Assembly: GCA_029265355.1 (NCBI GenBank)
Contig: JAJUJL010000028.1
Coordinates: 1 to 47,796 of the forward strand
DNA: 47,796 bases
Direction of reading: 5' to 3'
DNA from: Chloroflexota bacterium
Lineage (GTDB): Bacteria > Chloroflexota > Anaerolineae > Anaerolineales > UBA4823
Shown: positions 31,734 to 39,990 of the stretch, piece by piece
How positions within the stretch are numbered: position 1 is the first letter of the stretch
Layout of the letters: each line of letters begins with the position of its first letter
Notes under the pieces: model-generated
The model's input: the letters and a program-made list of their open reading frames with translations, nothing else
Databases searched by the model: none
Told to the model about the DNA's origin: nothing
Program-made: the position numbers and the translations under genes

Positions 31734-32045
31734 ATGGCAAAGCTGAAGCTAGATGGCGTGGTAGAGGCGGTTCGCTACAAGCCAGATGGCAAAATTGCCT
31801 GGGTGCGAGCTTATGAGCGGCGCGGCCCGACTTATTCTGATCATGTGCTGATCTCGCGCGAAGAGTTGATCCAGCGCTTGAAATCCGGTAAGAATTACTA
31901 CGCCGGGCAGCGCGTATTGCGCAACGCCAGCACTTTCGAGATCTCTGCGCCGCTGCGCCTGGTGGTTGCCAACGGGAGTGAGGTGGTGGTGGCTGGCGAC
32001 GAGTCTGCCAACCGCGACATGCTCAAAGGCGTACCGCTGGTCTAA
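31734..32045 (+). CDS. Small conserved-looking cytosolic protein (103 aa)
   Basis: A strong AGGAGG site precedes the ATG. The product is beta-rich and basic in its first half: LDGVVEAVRYKPDGKIAWVRAYERRG, then LISREELIQRLKSGKNYYAG and LRLVVANGSEVVVAGDES. No signal or membrane helix. I recognise no named family. It lies between tRNA-Pro and a terminator, so it probably shares the tRNA promoter. Confidence 0.7.
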   Translation: MAKLKLDGVVEAVRYKPDGKIAWVRAYERRGPTYSDHVLISREELIQRLKSGKNYYAGQRVLRNASTFEISAPLRLVVANGSEVVVAGDESANRDMLKGVPLV

Positions 32046-32064
32046 TGCAATTTCGTCCACTCGA

Positions 32065-32100
32065 GGCCGCCGGGCAAAATCTACCGGCGGCCTTTTGTTT
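32065..32100 (+). terminator. Intrinsic terminator of the tRNA-Pro unit
   Basis: GGCCGCCGG pairs with CCGGCGGCC (9 bp), followed by TTTTGTTT. Confidence 0.85.
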
Positions 32101-32193
32101 CTGCCTGGAACTTCCTGTATTTTTGACGGACTCCACATTTATTTCGCCCCGTTTCCCTTGCCAGATGAGGTATTCAGCATATAATTCCTGATC

Positions 32194-32991
32194 ATGCCCA
32201 CGCCCTTTTATCACCTCGCTGTCGCTCGCCAGGTGCTCATGCGCCAGGATCTCTCACCTCAGGCGGCGCAGTTGCTACAGAAATACGCCTCCGCCTTCCT
32301 GTTGGGGAACACCGCCCCAGATGTGCAAACGGTTTCCGGCCAGCCTCGCCAGGAGACGCACTTCTTTGAGTTGCCGCTACACCCCCAGGATCGTGATCCC
32401 TGGGAGGTGATGTTCGGTGCACATCCATCTTTGCGGAGATTGGACAGGATAGAGCCTGATAGGGCGGCCTTCATTGCAGGCTATGCCAGTCACCTGCTGG
32501 CAGATTGGATGTGGGTCAAAATATTGTTCAACCCGGTTTTTGGGCAGGATGCCACGTGGGGCAGTCCAAGTGAGCGCGTATACCTGCACAACGTGCTGCG
32601 TTCCTACCTGGATTTCCAGATCCTACCGGGACTGATCCAGGATCTGCCATCACAGCACCGCATGGAACGTTTGCAACCGCGGGGTTGGCTGCCGTTTGTG
32701 CAGGACACGCACATAGAGCAGTGGCGCGATTATTTGTGCGGGCAGTTGAAACCCGGCGCGGCGATGCAGACCGTAGAAGTGTTTGCGGCACGCCAGGGGA
32801 TTCCAGCCGAGCAGTATTACCGCTTGCTGAATTCCGAAACCCTCATGGAGCGGGAAATATTTTCGCGCCTTCCATATTCATCGCTTTTGGATTTCTGGCA
32901 GCGCCTGCTGGACCAGAATGTGCAACTTTTGAACCATTGGATCGCGTCTCGCCCGCGGGACTCTGCATGGATGCCGCTTCAATGGCTCTGA
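32194..32991 (+). CDS. Zinc-dependent phospholipase C-like protein (PF00882 type)
   Basis: 265 residues. N-terminal MPTPFYHLAVARQVL carries the first His. LLGNTAPDVQ, ETHFFELP and IAGYASHLLADWMWV give the Asp/His metal ligands of the Zn_dep_PLPC family. Members hydrolyse phospholipids or related phosphoesters, but many are uncharacterised. No signal peptide, so it appears cytosolic, which is unusual for a classic phospholipase C. No good ribosome site is seen before the ATG. The gene starts a plus-strand run that ends with rnhB. Confidence 0.75.
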   Translation: MPTPFYHLAVARQVLMRQDLSPQAAQLLQKYASAFLLGNTAPDVQTVSGQPRQETHFFELPLHPQDRDPWEVMFGAHPSLRRLDRIEPDRAAFIAGYASHLLADWMWVKILFNPVFGQDATWGSPSERVYLHNVLRSYLDFQILPGLIQDLPSQHRMERLQPRGWLPFVQDTHIEQWRDYLCGQLKPGAAMQTVEVFAARQGIPAEQYYRLLNSETLMEREIFSRLPYSSLLDFWQRLLDQNVQLLNHWIASRPRDSAWMPLQWL

Positions 32992-33031
32992 CAGGCTAAA
33001 AGAGCATGCATCAATCTTGGGAGCAAAGGGT

Positions 33032-33868
33032 ATGAAGATCGTCGATTGCGCCCCCCGCACCGACAAAGTGAAAAGTTCCTCGCCTTTGAGTTCGGTCGTT
33101 GAACGCCTGCGATTAGGCGAGGAGTGGCAGAAGGATATGCAAGCGCAGGAAGGGGTGCTGCTGGCGTTGGGGCAGGTGTTGGATAATCAATACACGCTGC
33201 TGCGAAATGTCAAACTGGAGGGGTTGGATGTGCCGATTCCCATGATCTTGCTTGGCCCGACCGGCATTCGCGTGCTGTACCCAAGCGCTACACGGGGCGT
33301 GTTCAGGGCGAAGAGCGAGGTGTGGGAGAAGTTGGACGAGCGCGTGCAGATCTACAGGCCGGTAAAACCCAACCCGATCGCCCGGGTGGCGCTGATGGCC
33401 AAGGCGGTCAACGCCTTCCTGGCAGCGCGGGGGCATGCTTTACCTCAATTCGAACCAGTGCTGATCTTTCCCAACCCTGGCACCCATGTTGAGCAGATCA
33501 GGCCGGTGGTGCGCATTGTATTGGTAGATGCCATGGAGCGCTTTGCCAATAGTTTGTTGCAGGGCCGCTCAGTCTTAGACCAGGAAGAAATCCAGGAGAT
33601 CATCGCCCTGCTAAATACCAGCCCGGAGAGCCCGGTTGCCGCCGAGGAACAGCTCCGCCAGGCAGATGCTTTTTCCTTCGTGGATGAGCGAGGATCGCCT
33701 GGCTCAAAACAGCCGCCTGTTATCGTGGAGGTAACCGATAAGCAGATGAGAAAGCTCAGCAGTAAGCTGCCTTTCTCAACCAGGCAGTTGGCCATCATTA
33801 TCGGCTTGATCGTCGTCAACCTGTTGATTCTGATCGCAATTGCGGTTTTCGTGCTGGCAAATCTGTGA
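33032..33868 (+). CDS. NERD-like domain protein with C-terminal membrane helix
   Basis: 278 residues from ATG at 33032, preceded by GGGAG; the upstream TTG extension is not favoured. The N-terminal half looks like a nuclease-related (NERD) domain: LDNQYTLLRNVKLEG, IPMILLGPTGIRVLYP and EPVLIFPNPGTHVEQI. It lacks an obvious complete catalytic set, as far as can be judged. A linker precedes one C-terminal helix (LAIIIGLIVVNLLILIAIAVFVLANL), so the domain is cytoplasmic and tail-anchored. Its stop overlaps the glycosyltransferase GTG. Confidence 0.65.
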   Translation: MKIVDCAPRTDKVKSSSPLSSVVERLRLGEEWQKDMQAQEGVLLALGQVLDNQYTLLRNVKLEGLDVPIPMILLGPTGIRVLYPSATRGVFRAKSEVWEKLDERVQIYRPVKPNPIARVALMAKAVNAFLAARGHALPQFEPVLIFPNPGTHVEQIRPVVRIVLVDAMERFANSLLQGRSVLDQEEIQEIIALLNTSPESPVAAEEQLRQADAFSFVDERGSPGSKQPPVIVEVTDKQMRKLSSKLPFSTRQLAIIIGLIVVNLLILIAIAVFVLANL

Positions 33869-34623
33869 GCTTACTGAATACAGGGTCTTTTTTGTCCGAT
33901 CCAACCCTATCTATCATCATTCCGGTACACAATGAGCAGCATAGGCTACCGCCAGCGCTGGAGAACCTGTACACCTATCTGCAGCAACAGCCTTACTCGT
34001 TTGAGATCCTGGTGGTGGAAAATGGCAGTTCAGATGATACGCTGGCGCTGGCGCAGGAATTCGCCCGATGCCACAGCGGGGTGCGTGTGCTGCACGAGAG
34101 CCGGCGCGGAAAAGGACTGGCTGTCAGGCGGGGAATGTTGGAAAGCCAGGGCGAATACCGCTTTATGTGCGATGTGGATTTTTCCATGCCTATCGACCAG
34201 ATCAACCGCTTTTTTGCCCCGCTGCAAAACGGCGCCGATATCGCGATTGCCTCGCGGGAAGCCCCGGGAGCGGTTCGTTATGGTGAGCCGGAATATCGCC
34301 ACCTGGTTGGCCGCATCTTCAATTGGATGATCCGCTGGATGGTGCTGCCAGGTTTGCACGATACGCAGTGCGGGTTCAAGTGCTTTAAGGCACGCGCCGC
34401 GGAAGACCTGTTCCGGGCGCAGCGCCTGAGCGGATGGTCTTTCGATGTAGAAGTGCTCTTCATCGCCCGGCGGCGCGGTTACCGTATTGCCGAAGTGCCA
34501 GTGCCCTGGTATTTCAACCCCGATACCAAAGTCAGATTGTTCCAGGACTCGCTGCGCATGTTTGTGGAATTGCTGACTATCCGTTGGAATGCTGCACGGG
34601 GTTGGTATGAACCACACGACTAG
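33865..34623 (+). CDS. Glycosyltransferase family 2 (dolichyl-phosphate glucosyltransferase-like)
   Basis: 252 residues from a GTG in a GTGA overlap. A GT-A fold is visible: LSIIIPVHNEQHRLPPALEN, VVENGSSDDTLALAQEFA, GKGLAVRRGML and the DxD-like CDVDFSMPIDQI. Later motifs are LHDTQCGFKCFKA and GWSFDVEVLFIARRRGYRIAEVPV, which match the polyprenyl-phosphate hexosyltransferase group. It should transfer a sugar from a nucleotide sugar to a lipid carrier at the membrane. No C-terminal membrane domain is present. Confidence 0.88.
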   Translation: MSLLNTGSFLSDPTLSIIIPVHNEQHRLPPALENLYTYLQQQPYSFEILVVENGSSDDTLALAQEFARCHSGVRVLHESRRGKGLAVRRGMLESQGEYRFMCDVDFSMPIDQINRFFAPLQNGADIAIASREAPGAVRYGEPEYRHLVGRIFNWMIRWMVLPGLHDTQCGFKCFKARAAEDLFRAQRLSGWSFDVEVLFIARRRGYRIAEVPVPWYFNPDTKVRLFQDSLRMFVELLTIRWNAARGWYEPHD

Positions 34624-35290
34624 CAAGCCTAGAGCACAGCGCATCGACCCAACAGACCTGCCGCCCGCACCGGACTTCGCGTGGGAACATGCCTTGTGGC
34701 AGCGAGGTATTCACCTGGTTGCCGGGTTGGATGAAGCTGGCAGGGGAGCCTTAGCCGGACCCGTTGCTGCAGCCGCGGTGATCTTCCCCCCTGATCCACA
34801 TCTGCAAGGCAACCTGCAAGGACTGGATGACTCCAAAAAGCTGAGCCCAATGGCGCGACGTTTGTGGGCGCAGCGGGTCAAAGCGATCTCCCTGGCGTGG
34901 GGCGTCGGCATGGCCACCAACCAGGAGATCGATGCGCTGGGCATTGCCCCAGCAACCCGCCTGGCGATGGCGCGGGCATTGCAGGCCTTGGCTGTCGTCC
35001 CCACCCACCTGCTGATCGATTACGTAACACTACCGGAGATCGCGGTGGAGCAATATGCATTGGTGAAGGGGGATGCGCGCTGCCTGAGCATTGCCGCCGC
35101 CTCGGTGCTGGCAAAAACCGCCCGCGACGAGTTGATGGCTACCTATGAGCTTGTCCATCCGGGTTATGGTTTCGCGCGGCACAAGGGATATGGCACAACC
35201 GCGCACCGGCAAGCGCTGCAGCGCCTGGGATTATCGCCAATCCACAGGCGGACTTTTCAATGGCAAAGCGGGGAAACGTCCGGCGAATAA
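34607..35290 (+). CDS. rnhB: Ribonuclease HII
   Basis: 227 residues. The start at 34607 overlaps the glycosyltransferase end by 17 nt. The catalytic core is intact: GLDEAGRGALAGP (Asp, Glu), LDDSKKLSP, the third Asp in LLIDYV and the later SIAAASVLAKTARDELM with HPGYGFARHKGYGT. It removes RNA from RNA-DNA hybrids and misplaced ribonucleotides. An extra N-terminal tail of about 25 residues is not part of the catalytic domain. Confidence 0.93.
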   Translation: MNHTTSKPRAQRIDPTDLPPAPDFAWEHALWQRGIHLVAGLDEAGRGALAGPVAAAAVIFPPDPHLQGNLQGLDDSKKLSPMARRLWAQRVKAISLAWGVGMATNQEIDALGIAPATRLAMARALQALAVVPTHLLIDYVTLPEIAVEQYALVKGDARCLSIAAASVLAKTARDELMATYELVHPGYGFARHKGYGTTAHRQALQRLGLSPIHRRTFQWQSGETSGE

Positions 35291-35320
35291 GCTGCTCGCA
35301 CGATGTGGGCCACGCAAAAT

Positions 35321-35400
35321 GATCTGATAGGAGATTGCCACGACCAGCACAGGCGGGTAAAAAACACCCGAGGCTGGTCTCGCAATGTCAGCTAAGATCA
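35321..35400. terminator. Long bulged hairpin between convergent genes
   Basis: Nested arms: TGATCT/AGATCA, ATTGC/GCAAT, GACCAGC/GCTGGTC and CGGGT/ACCCG, with small bulges. On the minus strand it ends with TTTTGCG. It probably stops transcription of the leftward kinase unit and perhaps of rnhB. Confidence 0.45.
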
Positions 35401-35415
35401 AAAAAGGATAGGGAC

Positions 35416-36030
35416 TCAGCGCGACTGGGTTCGCCGCCACTCATCCACGCGTGAGTCCAACTCTGTGCTGAAGCTCATCCAATCGGGTACGATCAGCACA
35501 AATCCCGTCACCTGGCGGGAAAACATCTGCGGGGCAAGGAAGAGGCGCAGCAGACCGCGGGGCAGCGGATAGGCGCTAAGTTCAACGACGATCACAGTGC
35601 GACCGTAATAAGGTTCCAGGAAGCTGCGCTCGGCCCAACTGCTTTTCTGGGGCGGGAAGAGCTGGGTGAAATCCGCCGAGCGCACGCTGCGGATGCGGCG
35701 GTAGGAAATGTTCAGGCGCAGAAACGGCGTCACCAGGCGCAGGTGGTCGCCATGAAATTGAAGATAGGCCACCCGGCGGGCTAAGAGGGCGAAGAGAGAG
35801 AATGACAGGCAACCGGCTGCGCCAACAAAGAGCCACATCTCGTTGCCGGGCTGCAGGATGGAGATTGGGGTGAACCAGGCCAAAGCCCAGATGGCGGCCA
35901 GCAGCAGGCCGAGCGCCAGGGTCGGCTGCCACAGGCGATCCATATAGCGCTGGTAGATCAACAACGGATAGCGTTTTCCTGCTTTGCGGGCGCTTGGGCG
36001 CTTTGTTTTGGTTGGCGAGGATGAGTACAT
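35416..36030 (-). CDS. Two-helix membrane protein with PH-like domain
   Basis: 204 residues from the ATG at 36030, immediately after the kinase stop. Two helices (LALGLLLAAIWALAWF and MWLFVGAAGCLSFSLFALLA) precede a beta-rich cytoplasmic domain: YLQFHGDHLRLVTPFLRLNISYRRIRSVRSADF. This resembles bacterial PH (YdbT/DUF304-like) domains. Function unknown. It is probably co-transcribed with the upstream kinase, although the hairpin downstream ends the unit. Confidence 0.6.
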   Translation of the reverse strand: MYSSSPTKTKRPSARKAGKRYPLLIYQRYMDRLWQPTLALGLLLAAIWALAWFTPISILQPGNEMWLFVGAAGCLSFSLFALLARRVAYLQFHGDHLRLVTPFLRLNISYRRIRSVRSADFTQLFPPQKSSWAERSFLEPYYGRTVIVVELSAYPLPRGLLRLFLAPQMFSRQVTGFVLIVPDWMSFSTELDSRVDEWRRTQSR

Positions 36031-36032
36031 GA

Positions 36033-37181
36033 TCAAGCCTCCCTTTGCACCGCTAACGGCAGGCTGAACCAGAATCTGCTGCCCTGCCCCGGCTGGCTTT
36101 CGAAGCCCATCTGGCCCTGCATCATCTGCACCAGGCCGCGGGCAACGCGCAAGCTCAAGCCCCAGCCTGGGTGCTCGCGGATCGCCGTGTCTTCTGATCG
36201 GAAGAAAGCCTCGAAGATGCGAGGCTGGTCCTGTGGGCTGATGCCTACGCCATGATCCTGCACCGAAATGACCATTTGGGAAGCCTCCACCCTGGCGGCC
36301 AACCCGATTTCTGTATTCGCCGGGCTGTAGAGGTGGGCATTGTGCAGCAGGGCGCTGAGCACTTGCACCAGGCGCGCCTGGTCTGCCTGCACGGCGGGCA
36401 GGTCAGCCGGTGCATCGATCACCAGCCGCTGGCGCTTCTCTTCGAGTGCGGCGTGGAGAGCCTGCACTGCTTCCTGGATGCAAACCTGGGGTTGCAGCGG
36501 CGCCAGATTGATGCGCAGACGAGCCGTCTCCATGCGGTTCAAATCCGAGAGAGCGGAAACCAGGACGGACATGCGGTCGACGTTGTTGCGTATCACGGTG
36601 AGGAAGTTTTGCTGGTCTGGAGTCAGCGGGCCGACGATTCCCTGTAGCAACAGGTCGGTATAGCCTTTGATAGAGGTCATGGGAATGCGCAGCTCGTGGG
36701 TGACCACAGAGACGAACTTTTGCCGCGCCTGGTGAGCTTGTTCGACTTCCTGTCGAAGCTGTTCGGCCGAGATGGCGAGCGACAGCGCGGCTGCTGCAGC
36801 GCGCGCCAAAGGTATAGCTTGTGGGGTAATCGCCTGTAGATACAAGGCGGTGACCAGGCTGCCGGAGGAGTGCACCGCCAACACAGCGGCATCTTCCCCG
36901 CCAGGGCCATTGCTATTTCGCAGTCGACTGCGCAGCCACTGCTGAAGCGGGGCGGAGGCTTCGAAAGCGTCGCGGCTGAGTCCCACGCCTGCCAGCCAAT
37001 TGACAGCTTCGCCATCCACTTCCAGTTGGAGGATGCAAGCGCCTGGGATACTGGCGGCGGTGCAGAGCTGCTCCAGGAAATGTTGCAGCCGTTGAGGATA
37101 CTCCAATGCTTCTGCCAGGGCTATACTCATCTGAGCCAGGCTTTCTAGAGAGTTTTCCAGTTGAGGTGGGTTGTGTGTCAT
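36033..37181 (-). CDS. Soluble GAF-type sensor histidine kinase
   Basis: 382 residues from MTHNPPQLENSL (37181); longer starts overlap the nth gene. A degenerate GAF domain (about 25-150) leads into HisKA with THELRIPMTSIKGY (phospho-His) and an ATPase domain with LLHNAHLYSP (N box), DHGVGIS and HPGWGLSLRVARG, where the usual GTGLGL reads GWGLSL. No membrane helix. The partner response regulator is not adjacent. It follows nth by 47 nt. Confidence 0.85.
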   Translation of the reverse strand: MTHNPPQLENSLESLAQMSIALAEALEYPQRLQHFLEQLCTAASIPGACILQLEVDGEAVNWLAGVGLSRDAFEASAPLQQWLRSRLRNSNGPGGEDAAVLAVHSSGSLVTALYLQAITPQAIPLARAAAAALSLAISAEQLRQEVEQAHQARQKFVSVVTHELRIPMTSIKGYTDLLLQGIVGPLTPDQQNFLTVIRNNVDRMSVLVSALSDLNRMETARLRINLAPLQPQVCIQEAVQALHAALEEKRQRLVIDAPADLPAVQADQARLVQVLSALLHNAHLYSPANTEIGLAARVEASQMVISVQDHGVGISPQDQPRIFEAFFRSEDTAIREHPGWGLSLRVARGLVQMMQGQMGFESQPGQGSRFWFSLPLAVQREA

Positions 37182-37228
37182 CTCGATGCGTTCCTGCCGG
37201 CTAAAAGGTGTCCATTCACCATGCTGGA

Positions 37229-37915
37229 CTAACCGGGCTGCTCGCTTGCCTGCTGGGTAATGGCATAAGCGCACAGGTCGTTCAGCGGGCAGCTAGGGCA
37301 CTGCGGTTTGCGGGCGTGGCAGACTCGCCGGCCAAGCTGGATCAGGTTCAGGTGGGCTGGATAGTAAGTTTCTGGGGGAAGCAAAGCGGCCAGGTGCTCG
37401 TGGGCTTGCTCGACGCTCATCTTTGCGGGACGCAGGCCCAGGCGCCCGCTGACGCGGTAGATGTGCGTATCTACGGGAAAGGCGGGCTTGCCCAGGGAAA
37501 ACTGCAGTACGATGGCGGCGGTCTTGGGACCGACGCCCTTAAACTGCAGCAGCCACTGGCGCGCCTGCTCGGCCTCCATATCCCGCAGGAATTCAAGGTC
37601 CAGGCGCCCCACCTGCTCGGTGATGGAGCGCAGGGCTGCCTGGATGCGCGGGCCTTTTTGGTTGGCCAGGCCAGCCAGTCGCACCGCTTCGATCACCTCG
37701 TTTTCGGGGGCGTCGCGCACTGCTTCCCAGGTGGGAAAACGCCGGCGAAGCGACTCGAACGCCCGGTCGCGATTGACATCGTTGGTGTTTTGAGAGAGGA
37801 TGGTGGAGACCAGCTCATCCAGCGGCGGCAAGGGGTTGCGCCATTCCGGGTAGCCGAAATGCTCCAGCAATCGTTGGTGAATATTGAGCGCCAGGTCTGC
37901 CTGTGTGTGGGACAT
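37229..37915 (-). CDS. nth: Endonuclease III
   Basis: 228 residues. HhH-GPD core: LLQFKGVGPKTAAIVL contains the catalytic Lys and PVDTHIYRVSGRLG the catalytic Asp. The C-terminal [4Fe-4S] loop is CHARKPQCPSCPLNDLC (Cys-x6-Cys-x2-Cys-x5-Cys). It removes oxidised pyrimidines in base-excision repair and nicks the AP site. The enzyme follows the asparaginase gene on the same strand. Confidence 0.93.
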   Translation of the reverse strand: MSHTQADLALNIHQRLLEHFGYPEWRNPLPPLDELVSTILSQNTNDVNRDRAFESLRRRFPTWEAVRDAPENEVIEAVRLAGLANQKGPRIQAALRSITEQVGRLDLEFLRDMEAEQARQWLLQFKGVGPKTAAIVLQFSLGKPAFPVDTHIYRVSGRLGLRPAKMSVEQAHEHLAALLPPETYYPAHLNLIQLGRRVCHARKPQCPSCPLNDLCAYAITQQASEQPG

Positions 37916-37933
37916 GGGCTTTCCTGTGGGCAG

Positions 37934-39052
37934 CTAGGCTGGCTGGAGCGCGGCTGCCGGATGGTGCATGACCAGCTTGAATGCCGGGCGACCTTCGCCA
38001 GTCGGCAGGCCGCGCCAGTTGTAGATCGGGAATGCGGGTCCGTATTCCTGCAGGGCGGCCAGATCTGCGGATTGCAGCGCGCCCAATTGGCGCAGGATTT
38101 CGATGGCAATGGCCGGGCGCGCCTGCCCGTGAGCATCACCCACCGGATGGGTGTGGCTTTTCAAATCGCCGTCGGCGATTTTATAGGCAACGCCCAGCGC
38201 TGGCGAGCCCGGGTACAAAGCGCCGGGCAGCAAGCCAATGCCCTGAAAGCCCTCTGCGCCGACCTTGGCGACCAGCCTGCCAGCCAGCGTGCGCATGAGA
38301 GTGGTGTCGAAGCTGGCTGGGCCGCCGACCATTTCGGGGTGGGTGCTCATGGCATTCGTGATCGCATGGCAGGCTCGCACCCGCGCTGAGCTGAAGACCA
38401 GGCCGGACGAGTCGGGCGCGCACAGGCGGGCGAAGGCGGTCGCTGCCCTGCTGAGAGGCACGGCAAAATTGGGCGCCGAGCACCCATCGATGCCCACAAT
38501 GACCTGCTCCGGGTCCAATCCGCAGAATTCAGCAAAAGTTTGCAAGATGAGCTGCTGGATGGGATGATTGGGGTTGATGTAATCTGCCAGCGGTGCGCCC
38601 AGCAGCCGCGCCAGCGCCAGCATACCGCTGTGCTTGCCTGAGCAGTTGTTGCGGTTGGGAGACAGGCTCTCGCCGCGCTGCTGCATGGCTTGCAGGGTGG
38701 GCTGATGCGAGATGGGGTGCACCCCGCACAGCAGGTCTTCCTCGCTGACGGCGCATTTGGATTGAATGCTGCGCACGGCTGCCACGTGGTCGTCGGTGCC
38801 GGCATGCGAAGCGCACATCACGGCGATCTCTTGCGCATTGAAGCCGAAGCGCTGCGCGCCGCCTCGTTCGATCAGGGGAATGGCCTGGAAAGGTTTGGCG
38901 GAAGAGCGCAAGTAAACGGTGGTGTGCGCATCTCCCCAGGAGGCGACCAACTCTCCCTGAGCATTGGCGACCGCCACGGCGCCGAAATGGCAAGATTCAA
39001 CGAGGCTGCCGCGATAAAGCTCATAAATCAAGTCGTAGGGCCTGTCGCTCAT
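37934..39052 (-). CDS. Asparaginase of the Rhizobium etli type (PF06089)
   Basis: 372 residues from MSDRPYDLIYEL (39052); an ATG at 39064 is also possible. Family marks: VYLRSSAKPFQAIPLIE, CASHAGTDDHVAAV, NNCSGKHSGMLALARLL and VGIDGCSAPNFAVPL. This is the ReAII-like class, unrelated to EcA I/II folds, that hydrolyses L-asparagine to aspartate and ammonia. No signal peptide, so cytosolic. It lies between the MBL gene and nth on the minus strand. Confidence 0.9.
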   Translation of the reverse strand: MSDRPYDLIYELYRGSLVESCHFGAVAVANAQGELVASWGDAHTTVYLRSSAKPFQAIPLIERGGAQRFGFNAQEIAVMCASHAGTDDHVAAVRSIQSKCAVSEEDLLCGVHPISHQPTLQAMQQRGESLSPNRNNCSGKHSGMLALARLLGAPLADYINPNHPIQQLILQTFAEFCGLDPEQVIVGIDGCSAPNFAVPLSRAATAFARLCAPDSSGLVFSSARVRACHAITNAMSTHPEMVGGPASFDTTLMRTLAGRLVAKVGAEGFQGIGLLPGALYPGSPALGVAYKIADGDLKSHTHPVGDAHGQARPAIAIEILRQLGALQSADLAALQEYGPAFPIYNWRGLPTGEGRPAFKLVMHHPAAALQPA

Positions 39053-39100
39053 CGGGATGACCATTCCTGCAGGAACTCGCAGCCCGGCGCCGGCGCGAGG

Positions 39101-39976
39101 TTATTCCGGTTCTTCTTCATAGGATTCCATTTCGATCTCTTTGACGGTTCCGAAATGGCGGTTGTAATACTGGACCAGCCCGTATCGCAGGCGTTGGGTA
39201 AACTTGTCGCGCTGGCGGGCAGGCAGGTCGAAAGCGGCAAGCAGCTCGGGTATCAGCTCCTCGGTGGCCTCGGCGGGCGAATTCTCTTCTACTAGTTTAA
39301 GGATGCGGCTGTTGAGCTTCTCGAAGGCCTCGATCTGGCGGTTGACCTGCTCCCCGCTCACGATACCGCCGCGCCCGCTGACGATCGTGTAACCCGTACA
39401 GTTCTGTTGCAATAGTTTCAACGCCTGCACCCAGGCGGGCAGGTCGGCGTGAGCAAAGAAAGGCGTTTGCTCTTGAAGCGCCAAATCACCCACGAAAACC
39501 ACGCTCTCCTCCGGTATCACTACCCAGATGGAGCCGGGTGTGGGGCCGGGATGGTGCTCCAGGACGACCAGCGGCCCGCCCCAGTGGAGCCGCAGCGTGT
39601 CGGTGAAGGTGATATCGGGTGAGCCCCAGCGGGTGCCGATGACCTCGCTATAGGTCTCCCAATCGGCGCCGGTTTCGAGGTTTTGACCCTTGAAGATCAT
39701 CGGGCGGCTGCGGTAGGTTTGAGCGGTCTTTTGATGCGACAGGATGGTGCATTCCAGCGCCTTGGCGCCCAGGGTGCGGTCCAGGTGTGAGTCGAGCGAA
39801 ATCATCAGCCGGCTGGTGCCGCCGCGCTGGTTCATCAGCGTGGAGCGCCAGGAGCGGGCGTCCTCCGGGCGCAACGGAGCGTCGATCATGATGATGCCCT
39901 TGGGGAAAACCAGGGCGCCCAGGGTTACCCCCAGGTAGCTGTCTTCGTAAAAGATACCGCGTTTGATCAATTCCAT
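39101..39976 (-). CDS. Metallo-beta-lactamase-fold protein with altered metal ligands
   Basis: 291 residues from the ATG at 39976; a TTG at 39988 is possible. The MBL core is visible: KGIIMIDAPLRPEDARSW, ISLDSHLDRTLGAKAL, LEHHPGPTPGSIWVVIPEES and VVFVGDLAL. The usual HxHxDH reads DSHLDR and the later His of PGHG is Arg (SGRGG), so at most one full metal site seems possible. It may use different chemistry or have lost activity. It follows a kinase gene by 14 nt, likely in the same operon. Confidence 0.78.
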   Translation of the reverse strand: MELIKRGIFYEDSYLGVTLGALVFPKGIIMIDAPLRPEDARSWRSTLMNQRGGTSRLMISLDSHLDRTLGAKALECTILSHQKTAQTYRSRPMIFKGQNLETGADWETYSEVIGTRWGSPDITFTDTLRLHWGGPLVVLEHHPGPTPGSIWVVIPEESVVFVGDLALQEQTPFFAHADLPAWVQALKLLQQNCTGYTIVSGRGGIVSGEQVNRQIEAFEKLNSRILKLVEENSPAEATEELIPELLAAFDLPARQRDKFTQRLRYGLVQYYNRHFGTVKEIEMESYEEEPE

Positions 39977-39990
39977 AATGTTCAGCAATG

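Noticed and set aside
37208..38389. 393-codon plus-strand frame across nth and the asparaginase gene
   Set aside because: It spans two real genes and their junction on the other strand; no recognisable domain.
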